Shown: positions 44,148-51,081 of the stretch, in pieces | How positions within the stretch are numbered: the stretch's first letter is position 1 | How the letters are laid out: each line of letters begins with the position of its first letter | From: Candidatus Gastranaerophilales bacterium | GTDB lineage: Bacteria > Cyanobacteriota > Vampirovibrionia > Gastranaerophilales > Gastranaerophilaceae | DNA length: 64,000 bases | Reading direction: 5' to 3' | Assembly: GCA_944325005.1 (NCBI GenBank) | Contig: CALUYO010000001.1 | Coordinates: forward strand, 62,001-126,000 | The notes under the pieces: model-generated | The model's input: only the letters and a program-made list of their open reading frames with translations | What the model was told of the DNA's origin: nothing | Databases searched by the model: none | Translations under genes and position numbers: made by a program

Positions 44148-44172
44148 ACCGTTTTTATTATAATAACGGTTT
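44148..44172. promoter_or_regulatory. operator-like inverted repeat between divergent genes
   Basis: AACCGTT / AACGGTT with an 11-bp AT-rich spacer lies 25 bp before the zinc-ribbon gene at 44197. It could bind a dimeric repressor. Confidence 0.4.
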
Positions 44173-44196
44173 ATTTGTGATATAAATTTTTCTATT

Positions 44197-44676
44197 ATGA
44201 AACATAAAATTTGTAAAGAAGTATGCCCGTATTGTAAAAGCACAGACAATACTATATATAAAAATAAAAAACAATGTTATTGTAAAAACTGTTGCAAATA
44301 TTTTAAACCAGGCACTAAACGTGAGGAATATTCTGCAACATCTGCTTTAGTCTTGAATACAATATTAGCTCTATTCTATCCCCCATCAGGAATTTTTAGA
44401 AATTTTAGAGATTTTGCAAAAAAAATAAAAGAAAAATTTCGCCCAAACATTCATAATGTAAAATTAAAATATAAAAGTATTCCGGAAAGTGAGGTACCCG
44501 AAGAAACTGCTAAAATGCATATTGCTGGAAATTTAAAAAATAGCATTATTTTAACTCGCTCCGGAAATGATTTTATCATTACCAAAGGTTTAAATGTTCG
44601 TCAAAAAATTATATTTGAAGATTACATTATAAATACATCAGCTCCTGGAGCAATTAAAAGAGAGTATGATGATTAA
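44197..44676 (+). CDS. zinc-ribbon protein with IS1-InsA-like N-terminus
   Basis: This 159-residue protein has a zinc ribbon 'CPYCKSTDNTIYKNKKQCYC' then 'KNCCKYF' at residues 10-36, like the DNA-binding N-terminus of IS1-type transposases. A hydrophobic stretch (about 48-63) follows. The remaining 90 residues lack a DDE domain, so this is not a transposase. No Shine-Dalgarno site is seen. TATAAA lies 10 nt before the ATG. Function unknown. Confidence 0.55.
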   Translation: MKHKICKEVCPYCKSTDNTIYKNKKQCYCKNCCKYFKPGTKREEYSATSALVLNTILALFYPPSGIFRNFRDFAKKIKEKFRPNIHNVKLKYKSIPESEVPEETAKMHIAGNLKNSIILTRSGNDFIITKGLNVRQKIIFEDYIINTSAPGAIKREYDD

Positions 44677-44683
44677 CGTAAAT

Positions 44684-45229
44684 TTAGTGTTCGTCGGTTA
44701 ATGCCCATATAAGTGCAATTACCCAACCAATTATTGTATATCCAAAGAATAAATTGACAACAAAGATTGCAGTAGTGTTTTTATGGCGTTTATCATCAGC
44801 AATAGTTGTTGGAAGAAAGTATATTCCCATTGCTATAATGGCAACTATGGCAAACACTAAGCCCGCGCCTCCACCGTTGCTTGCACATTCTAATAACACA
44901 CCTACTATTACAATTATCATTCCGATAATTATTTGACATGCCTTATATGCTGAATTCTCCTTTTCTGGTTTTTGATTAAGCCATTCGCCGCAAAATTGAC
45001 ATTTTTGTGCATTAATAGGAATTTTTTGACAGCAGTAAGGACAAATTTTTTCATTATTTTGAGATCTTAAATCTACATCAGAATTTTGATGCTTAATATC
45101 CGATTTGTACTTATTGTTATTTTCTTGTTGTAAATCGTTTAACCACTTACCACAATATTTACATTTTTTAGCTCTTATAGATATCTCTTTACCGCAAAAC
45201 GGACAGATTTTTGTTTCTTTTTCTTCAAT
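44684..45229 (-). CDS. double zinc-ribbon protein with superinfection-immunity-like membrane domain, ATT start
   Basis: The C-terminal part 'MGIYFLPTTIADDKRHKNTT' to 'GYTIIGWVIALIWAL' matches Imm_superinfect-type membrane proteins. The open frame extends 103 codons upstream of the first ATG (44920) and contains two zinc ribbons: 'ICPFCGKEISIRAKKCKYCG' and 'ICPYCCQKIPINAQKCQFCG'. No ATG, GTG or TTG lies in frame before the ribbons. ATT at 45229 is preceded by AGGA and lies 4 bp after the upstream stop, the same spacing as the previous gene pair, so ATT is the best start. Total 181 residues. Confidence 0.65.
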   Translation of the reverse strand: MEEKETKICPFCGKEISIRAKKCKYCGKWLNDLQQENNNKYKSDIKHQNSDVDLRSQNNEKICPYCCQKIPINAQKCQFCGEWLNQKPEKENSAYKACQIIIGMIIVIVGVLLECASNGGGAGLVFAIVAIIAMGIYFLPTTIADDKRHKNTTAIFVVNLFFGYTIIGWVIALIWALTDEH

Positions 45230-45233
45230 ATAT

Positions 45234-45692
45234 TTATCCTAAAATTAGCCAAATCGTAATTAGAGCAAAAAATAAAACTATTATACCTGATACTAAAACA
45301 GGTTTAATTGCTTGCTTAATACAGAATGACCATATTGCGGGAACTAAAGGGAATAGCAATAAGAAAATAACACAAAATAAATTTTCAGCTTTATCTGATG
45401 CCGTTATATTCGCAATTCCATCTGACCCTGGAGCATTAATTGATACCCAAAAACCGAAAATTATTAGGATATACAATACTGTAAAAATCCAAGAAATTAT
45501 AGCGAGAGTATAATTATCTTTTTTACCTAAAAAGTTTAATTTTGAATGACACTCAGGACAAATTCTTGTATTTGCACTTACTAATTCATCACAATATGGG
45601 CATCTAATATTAAGCCATTCACCACAATGCTTACATTTTATTGCATTTTCTTTAATTAGTTCTCCGCAAAACGGACATTCTTTTTCCTGCAT
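45234..45692 (-). CDS. zinc-ribbon membrane protein
   Basis: This 152-residue protein has two N-terminal zinc ribbons, 'ECPFCGELIKENAIKCKHCG' and 'RCPYCDELVSANTRICPECH', and then three hydrophobic helices (about 62-84, 102-122, 126-150). It is paralogous in its N-terminus to its two operon neighbours. The family is unknown; it may sense or scaffold at the membrane. It lies 4 bp from the genes on both sides. Confidence 0.75.
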   Translation of the reverse strand: MQEKECPFCGELIKENAIKCKHCGEWLNIRCPYCDELVSANTRICPECHSKLNFLGKKDNYTLAIISWIFTVLYILIIFGFWVSINAPGSDGIANITASDKAENLFCVIFLLLFPLVPAIWSFCIKQAIKPVLVSGIIVLFFALITIWLILG

Positions 45693-45696
45693 AATT

Positions 45697-46224
45697 CTAA
45701 CCTTTAATTAAATTTCCATCTGCATCTTTAAATTTACCTGATAAAATCAATATTAAATCTATTATTGTCCAGATAAAAAATCCCCCAAATGTAAATAGCT
45801 GTAGCCAACCAATAGCTATATGTTTAGTATAAAATCTGTGCATTCCAGCACCACCAAGTAGACCTAAAGCACAAAATACGGCAGTCCCCTCAATTGTAGG
45901 TTTTCTGCTTAATTTACGTCCTTCACTATCTGTATATACATCACATAGTATTAAAATACAATCAATTAAAGGCCATATTCCGCAAAAGCCAAAGAATGTT
46001 AATATTTTAGCGACTCCAAGCCCTGTTTTATTATTATAAAAATCATGAGCACCGAGTCCACCTAAAAAACAACATAGTAAATATGTTTTTACCCAAGATT
46101 TGCCATATCTAGTGACTAACCATTCTCCACAGTGGCTACACTTTTGAGAATTTGCAGGCACATTTTCCCCACAATAAGGGCATCTTTTTGTTGCTACATT
46201 TGCATTCATAGTTTGATTTTGCAT
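45697..46224 (-). CDS. zinc-ribbon protein with two TM2-like units
   Basis: This 175-residue protein has a zinc ribbon 'RCPYCGENVPANSQKCSHCG' and then two TM2-type units, each with a G-x-H-x-F-Y motif: 'LGGLGAHDFYNNKTGLG' and 'LGGAGMHRFYTKHIAIG', followed by 'IWTIIDLILI'. It ends 'SGKFKDADGNLIKG', nearly the same as the chromosomal TM2 protein at 13418-13756 ('GKFKDADGNEL'), which suggests shared ancestry. GGAGAA precedes the ATG. Confidence 0.8.
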   Translation of the reverse strand: MQNQTMNANVATKRCPYCGENVPANSQKCSHCGEWLVTRYGKSWVKTYLLCCFLGGLGAHDFYNNKTGLGVAKILTFFGFCGIWPLIDCILILCDVYTDSEGRKLSRKPTIEGTAVFCALGLLGGAGMHRFYTKHIAIGWLQLFTFGGFFIWTIIDLILILSGKFKDADGNLIKG

Positions 46225-46249
46225 TTTCGTTTTCTCCTTTTAGTTGTTT

Positions 46250-46588
46250 TTAATATCCAAACATTCCTGAATCCATCATTCTAAATAAATTAGATCTTTC
46301 TTGATATTCTATTGTATTCTTATCTGTTCCATACTGTTGTACGTATTGAAAAGCACCATTATAGCCGAGACATCCTGGCTCTGTCCCGATTTTGCAACAA
46401 GGGCTAGCTTTCATCATTTTTGGAGACATACCGTAAACTGGAGTAAAGGCACTTTTATCTCCAGCTTTATAAGCTTTGGAAGCTGCAGCAAATCCCATCT
46501 CAAAGCATTTAACAGCACTTGTTTCTGCCATTACAAAATTGGATGAATACAACAAAAATGTAAAAGATATAATTATAGCTTTTTTCAT
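46250..46588 (-). CDS. small exported protein, first gene of zinc-ribbon operon
   Basis: This 112-residue protein has a signal peptide (about 1-21, 'NFVMA'). The mature part has four Cys ('KCFEMG', 'PCCKIGTEPGCLGYNG') and ends 'MMDSGMFGY'. No family is recognised. AAGGAAGG precedes the ATG. It lies 25 bp upstream of the TM2 gene in the same direction, so all four genes could be one transcript. Confidence 0.65.
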   Translation of the reverse strand: MKKAIIISFTFLLYSSNFVMAETSAVKCFEMGFAAASKAYKAGDKSAFTPVYGMSPKMMKASPCCKIGTEPGCLGYNGAFQYVQQYGTDKNTIEYQERSNLFRMMDSGMFGY

Positions 46589-46746
46589 ATAGCCTTCCTT
46601 TATTCTTTATTAAGAACATATTTTTCTATAAATTACCATATTTAAAATAGTATTACAATATTAAAAACATAAAAATCATCTATTTAGATGTCTTTAATAC
46701 GGTTTATAAGACCTCAATATACTATTATCCTCTTAAAGAGGTGGAA

Positions 46747-47064
46747 ATGAATATAAAAAAAGACTTCGGTTTGAGAATAAAAGAATTACGAAATAAAAAA
46801 GGAATTACGCAGTATCAACTTGCAGAAATGGTTGGGATTGATCCAAAACATATGAGTCATATTGAAACAGGTAGAAGTTTTCCTAAAGCTGATTTAATTG
46901 AAAAATTTGCTAAGGCATTAGAAATTGAGTACACTTTGTTATTTCAGACTGAACATTTACAGGATCGAGATGTTTTATTGAAAAAAATTAACTCTTTCTT
47001 AGCAAAAGTAAGTGATAATGACTTACAAGTAATATATAAATTAATATCAAATTATATAAATTAA
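46747..47064 (+). CDS. XRE-family transcriptional regulator
   Basis: This protein has 105 residues from the ATG at 46747; GTG at 46741 is an alternative. The helix-turn-helix 'GLRIKELRNKKGITQYQLAE' and 'GIDPKHMSHIETGRSFPKAD' fill residues 8-60, followed by a short helical tail. It may control its own promoter and the divergent zinc-ribbon operon. The ribosome-binding AGAGG lies in a small hairpin CCTCT-TAA-AGAGG. The stop overlaps the convergent FtsZ-like gene by 4 bp. Confidence 0.85.
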   Translation: MNIKKDFGLRIKELRNKKGITQYQLAEMVGIDPKHMSHIETGRSFPKADLIEKFAKALEIEYTLLFQTEHLQDRDVLLKKINSFLAKVSDNDLQVIYKLISNYIN

Positions 47065-47639
47065 AAATCATTTAATTCTCTTATTGCAAGTCTTGTCATG
47101 AGCTTGTCAGACATCAAAAACAATTCTCCTAAAGATATTTTTTTATCTGTGCAAATTTCAACAGGAATTGCTTTGTTTGCATACTTTTTAATTTCTTTTA
47201 ATGCTTTTCTTGCGTTGTTATTTCTGATATTTCCTTCAAACCCAAAAGGCATTGTGTAAATTACTCTAGTATAAATATTTTGATCACTTATAAGTTTTAA
47301 TAGTGAAACCATTCCGCCAGAGCTTATGCCCCCGCCTAGTGAAACCAATATTATTATATCTACTGAACCTTTTATAAAGTTACTAATTTTTCTTTTATTT
47401 GAATGCACACAAGCTTCCCCGAGAGAATAATTTTGATAACAACCTGCTCCATCTACAATTTTATCTCCAACTTTTATTTTGTGTGGTGTTGCTGAATATT
47501 TAAGAGTTTCGCTATCTGAATCTATACTTAAAAATTCTGTACCCTCCTCTTGAGCTTTTGGATATAAATAATTCATTGCACTAATTCCACCTTTGCCAAG
47601 TCCAATTACAATTGTTTTATTTGTCATATCATTTTTCAT
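47061..47639 (-). CDS. short FtsZ/tubulin-like GTPase-domain protein
   Basis: This 192-residue protein follows the FtsZ N-terminal domain closely in order: 'IVIGLGKGGISAMNYL' (loop T1), 'EFLSIDSDSETLKYS' (T3 region), 'GKG..' replaced by 'GDKIVDGAGC', the tubulin signature position 'SLGGGISSGGM' (about 100-110, usually GGGTGTG), then 'VIYTMPFGFEGNIRNNNA'. It stops before the C-terminal catalytic-loop domain of FtsZ (about 380 residues in FtsZ). It may not polymerise alone and might bind or interfere with FtsZ. GAGG precedes the ATG. Confidence 0.7.
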   Translation of the reverse strand: MKNDMTNKTIVIGLGKGGISAMNYLYPKAQEEGTEFLSIDSDSETLKYSATPHKIKVGDKIVDGAGCYQNYSLGEACVHSNKRKISNFIKGSVDIIILVSLGGGISSGGMVSLLKLISDQNIYTRVIYTMPFGFEGNIRNNNARKALKEIKKYANKAIPVEICTDKKISLGELFLMSDKLMTRLAIRELNDF

Positions 47640-47719
47640 CTGCGTTGCCTCATCAAGTATTGTTCCTACTTACAGTAATCGCTCTTATTAACCTTAATTA
47701 GAACTGTTTAAATTAAATT

Positions 47720-47736
47720 TGTATCAATTGGACACA
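47720..47736. promoter_or_regulatory. operator-like imperfect palindrome, copy 2
   Basis: TGTATCAATTGGACACA differs from copy 1 (34804-34820) at one base. It lies 45 bp before the macro-domain gene. Confidence 0.4.
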
Positions 47737-47781
47737 AAAGTGATAGAATAAACTAAAAGGTAATTAAGTAAGGGGTAAATT

Positions 47782-48261
47782 ATGACAGAAATAGAAATTT
47801 TAAAAGGTGACATAACAAAATTAAAAGTTGATGCAATTGTAAATGCCGCGAATAGAACCTTACTTGGTGGCGGCGGTGTTGATGGAGCTATTCATCGTGC
47901 AGCAGGTAAAGAATTACTTGCAGAATGCAGAACCCTAAACGGTTGCGAAACAGGACAATCCAAAATTACAAAAGGTTATAACTTGCCTGCCAAATATGTA
48001 ATCCATACGGTAGGCCCTGTTTGGTATGGTGGCAACAAAAACGAGCCGGAACTTTTGAAATCCTGTTATACAACAGCACTAAATCTTGCAAAAGAAAATA
48101 ACATCAAAACAATAGCATTTCCTGCAATATCCTGCGGTGTTTACCATTTCCCGATAGATAAAGCATGCAAAATTGCTTACGATACAGTGAATGAATTTAT
48201 AAACAAATATGATTGCTTTGAAAAAGTTATTTTCATTGATATCAATGCCCCCCATAATTGA
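47782..48261 (+). CDS. macro-domain ADP-ribose hydrolase (YmdB-like), C-terminus disrupted
   Basis: This 159-residue protein shows the macro-domain motifs '[20 protein letters not shown]' (about 16-35) and '[15 protein letters not shown]' (about 113), as in O-acetyl-ADP-ribose deacetylases. It removes ADP-ribose from targets. The last strand '[10 protein letters not shown]' then hits a stop, whereas the family continues with a final helix. Removing one C from the C6 run near 48250 continues the frame as '[11 protein letters not shown]'. It lies 240 bp upstream of darT. AAGGGG precedes the ATG. Confidence 0.85.
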   Translation: MTEIEILKGDITKLKVDAIVNAANRTLLGGGGVDGAIHRAAGKELLAECRTLNGCETGQSKITKGYNLPAKYVIHTVGPVWYGGNKNEPELLKSCYTTALNLAKENNIKTIAFPAISCGVYHFPIDKACKIAYDTVNEFINKYDCFEKVIFIDINAPHN

Positions 48262-48500
48262 AGCTTACAAAAAGATCTCGAAGAAATAAAATATTAAAGT
48301 TTTATATTAAAAATTTTCTTTTATTTGAATAATTATATAAAAAAGGGGGAATATTATATTAAAGAATATTTGTCCCAAATTGTTTATTAATATATAGATT
48401 ATTAGATAATAGATTATATTTAGTATACAAAAAGAGACAAATACTGTGGAATAGAAAATATTACTAGGGCTAAAAACTAAAATAAGAAAAATATATAATT

Positions 48501-49472
48501 ATGGTAAAAGACAAATTTAATGATTTTTTTATCTACTTGCAAAAAAAATATAATTTTGAAGGCTTTTTTCATACTACAAGTTTTGAAAATTTTATAAATA
48601 TTTATAAAACTAATAAATTATATTCTCGGAATTATTTAAAAAATAATAATATTAATTTTGAAGATATTGCAAATCAAGATGTTGTTACTAAACAAAGAAA
48701 AGAACATGATTATGTAAGGTTTTATTTCCGCCCTAAGACTCCAACAAATTACCGAAATGAAGGTATTAAATGTACAAAAAGTTTAAATAAAAAAAATTGC
48801 ATTGATTTAGGTAATGGAATTCACAAAGATGAAGAATATAATAAACAGCAGTCAGCTAATCCAGTAGTCATGATTTTTAATTATTCGATTGCCCAAAATA
48901 AAAACTGTAAATTTAAACAATTTAATAAAATGAATCAAGAACTAGTTAATTCTATACAAGAACTTGAAAATTGGGATCTTATATTTGCTGAAGGAAAATA
49001 TGAAGATGATATTCGAAAAGCATATGAAAAACCTTTTAGGATGGCAGAATTTTTATATCCAGATTTTATAGAAACTAAAGAAATTAAAAAAATTATATTT
49101 AGAAGTAAATGTGATAAAGAAAGAGCTATACAACTACTAGGAAACGATAATAGATTTATAGTAGATACAAACTATTTTTGTAACAATTATTTATATGTAA
49201 AAGATTATACATTATCTAGACATGCTACTTCATTAAACATTTGCATTGAGTATAATATTGGAGAACAATTATATAAGGATTCTGTGGATATAGAAAATTA
49301 TAAGCATGAACTCATTTTTTATAAAAATGGGGAAAAAATTAAAAGTTATCAAGATATAAAATTTAATAAAAAATTAGCAATTGCAAATTTTTTGATTAAA
49401 ATTAATTTTGATTGGGATTATATGTGTTATTATATAAATAACTTTGAATGTATAAGGAAAGATAATGATTGA
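48501..49472 (+). CDS. darT: DarT-like DNA ADP-ribosyltransferase toxin
   Basis: This 323-residue DUF4433 protein has an N-terminal 'GFFHTTSFENFINI' (NAD-binding His), 'HDYVRFYFRPKTPTNY' (family hallmark Y-V-x-F-Y-F-x-P) and 'RMAEFLYPDFIE' (about 178) with the predicted catalytic Glu. DarT ADP-ribosylates single-stranded DNA. The C-terminal 100 residues lie beyond the usual 210-residue core and are unassigned. It overlaps darG by 8 bp, as expected for a toxin-antitoxin pair. No ribosome-binding site is visible. Confidence 0.82.
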   Translation: MVKDKFNDFFIYLQKKYNFEGFFHTTSFENFINIYKTNKLYSRNYLKNNNINFEDIANQDVVTKQRKEHDYVRFYFRPKTPTNYRNEGIKCTKSLNKKNCIDLGNGIHKDEEYNKQQSANPVVMIFNYSIAQNKNCKFKQFNKMNQELVNSIQELENWDLIFAEGKYEDDIRKAYEKPFRMAEFLYPDFIETKEIKKIIFRSKCDKERAIQLLGNDNRFIVDTNYFCNNYLYVKDYTLSRHATSLNICIEYNIGEQLYKDSVDIENYKHELIFYKNGEKIKSYQDIKFNKKLAIANFLIKINFDWDYMCYYINNFECIRKDND

Positions 49473-50136
49473 ATATTTTGAAGGTACAGTATTTAACACT
49501 GATGCTGGTGCAATTGTAAATACTGTTAATTGCGAAGGTTATATGGGAGCTGGAATTGCTCTTGAATACAGTTTAAGATATCCTGAAATGTATCAGGATT
49601 ATCAAAAGAAATGTAAAGAAAAAAAGATTAAAACAGGATTTGTAGATTATTATTTATACAATAATATAACAATTGTCAATTTCCCAACTAAAAACTTATA
49701 TAAATTCCCATCAAATATTAAATGGATTAAAGAAGGTTTAATAAATTTTGTTGAAACGTACAAGAATTATAATATTACATCTGTTGCATTTCCAAAATTA
49801 GGAACTTCAAATGGAGGTTTGAATTGGGAAGAAGTAAATAATATAATGGAATATTATTTGAAAGATATAGATGCAAAAGTGTATATTTGTTTAGATAAAA
49901 TAAAAGAGCCTGCAGGTAAAGAAAAACAAATGATAGATAGCATTAATAAAATTTCTATTCAAGAAATAAGCCATTATGTTAAATTAACAGAAAAACAAAA
50001 ATTATCATTGCAAAAGCATATTCCTTATCAAAGATTTTGGCAAATTTCTCAAACGCAATCTATTGGTAAAACAACATATAAGAATTTATTTAAACATTTT
50101 TATGAACAAAATTATACTCAAACAAAACTTTTTTAA
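49465..50136 (+). CDS. darG: DarG-like macro-domain antitoxin
   Basis: This 223-residue protein has an N-terminal macro domain: 'AGAIVNTVNCEGYMGAGIAL' (about 11-30) and 'AFPKLGTSNGGLNWEEV' (about 109). It reverses DNA ADP-ribosylation by DarT. The C-terminal 80 residues are helical and basic, corresponding to the DarT-binding tail, though shorter than in long DarG proteins. Together with darT it forms a toxin-antitoxin and anti-phage module. Confidence 0.83.
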   Translation: MIEYFEGTVFNTDAGAIVNTVNCEGYMGAGIALEYSLRYPEMYQDYQKKCKEKKIKTGFVDYYLYNNITIVNFPTKNLYKFPSNIKWIKEGLINFVETYKNYNITSVAFPKLGTSNGGLNWEEVNNIMEYYLKDIDAKVYICLDKIKEPAGKEKQMIDSINKISIQEISHYVKLTEKQKLSLQKHIPYQRFWQISQTQSIGKTTYKNLFKHFYEQNYTQTKLF

Positions 50137-50153
50137 ATTAGTTAATTATATTT

Positions 50154-50387
50154 CTATATTTTGTCAATATACCAATTAGAATTTCCAAAGTGATTGAAAT
50201 TCCAATGTAATTGAAAATAGAAATTATATTCCATTGAGTTATCATCTTTAAAGTTATAAGAATACTTATTTAGCTGTGTTTGGCGATAACTTTCAAAAGC
50301 GTATTGAATTTCTTTTGCAAACTTTTTTCTAAATTCTGGATATGTTATGTCTAATGTTTCTTTTGTAAGTTTATTTTTTATAATCAT
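50154..50387 (-). CDS. small hypothetical protein, distal gene of a pair
   Basis: This protein has 77 residues from the ATG at 50387, which has GGAGGA 7 nt upstream; an in-frame ATG at 50489 lies inside the previous gene without a site. Sequence: helical 'ETLDITYPEFRKKFAKEIQY', then a polar, aromatic-rich C-terminus. It overlaps the upstream gene by 17 bp. Unknown family. Confidence 0.6.
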   Translation of the reverse strand: MIIKNKLTKETLDITYPEFRKKFAKEIQYAFESYRQTQLNKYSYNFKDDNSMEYNFYFQLHWNFNHFGNSNWYIDKI

Positions 50388-50634
50388 CTGTATCCTCCAA
50401 TGGTACAATATTATCGAGTTCAATATGATATTTTTTGCCTTTTTTATCAACACAAGTTGCAAACCACAAATTCCCATCTGCAAATTCATTTTCCCAAGTT
50501 TTTATCAATAATCCAATTTCTTCAGTTTTACGGTTAAAAATTTTTGTACCGTATAATGGATTAATGATAGAAGGTTTAAGCAAATCTTGCTTGTCTAATG
50601 TCTTAAACCAAGAAGGATAGCCATTTTTAGTCAT
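50371..50634 (-). CDS. small hypothetical protein, proximal gene of a pair
   Basis: This protein has 87 residues from the ATG at 50634 with GAGGTGA upstream. It has a beta-rich layout, 'LWFATCVDKKGKKYHIELDN', preceded by 'NPLYGTKIFNRKTEEIG'. No family is recognised. The pair reads toward darG and could be a small two-gene unit, possibly a toxin-antitoxin; nothing proves this. Confidence 0.6.
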   Translation of the reverse strand: MTKNGYPSWFKTLDKQDLLKPSIINPLYGTKIFNRKTEEIGLLIKTWENEFADGNLWFATCVDKKGKKYHIELDNIVPLEDTDDYKK

Positions 50635-50738
50635 TGTCACCTCATATTCTTGTAATAACATTTGTCACTCTAAAGGTCTTAATTATCAAGCAAATTCATT
50701 AAAAACTTATCATTAAGACACAGTTGGTAAAGATAATA

Positions 50739-50963
50739 TTATTTATCTAACGTATCAGAATAATTTATAAAAAATGCATATAATATATCAGCTTTATGCC
50801 TAATCTCCTTAATAACAGGCGTAATATTTCTTAGCTCTTCAATTTCATCTTGATTTTTACAAAAATAATCTATCACAACAAGCATGTTATAAATGTTTTC
50901 CGCTAATTTTTTTAATTTTTCAAAATCTTTTTGTTTAATTTGAAAAAGTCCAATTTTATCCAT
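50739..50963 (-). CDS. small helical hypothetical protein
   Basis: This 74-residue protein is predicted all-helical ('FEKLKKLAENIYNMLVVIDY', 'KEIRHKADILYAFFINYSD'). AAAGGAGGT precedes the ATG, one of the strongest sites in this region. It lies divergent from hsdR with 118 bp between starts. The family is unknown; it may be a regulator or an antitoxin-like partner. Confidence 0.6.
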   Translation of the reverse strand: MDKIGLFQIKQKDFEKLKKLAENIYNMLVVIDYFCKNQDEIEELRNITPVIKEIRHKADILYAFFINYSDTLDK

Positions 50964-51081
50964 ACGACCTCCTTTTTAGGTTGTCGCATTCATCACTCGA
51001 AGTTTATTAATTTTCAAGTATGAGATTATTAAAAGTTCTGTTTTTTATGCTATTATAAAGAAGAATTGGGGAGTATGCGCA

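Noticed and set aside
44197-44676. IS1 transposase
   Set aside because: Only the InsA-like zinc ribbon is present; there is no DDE domain, InsB frame or terminal inverted repeats.
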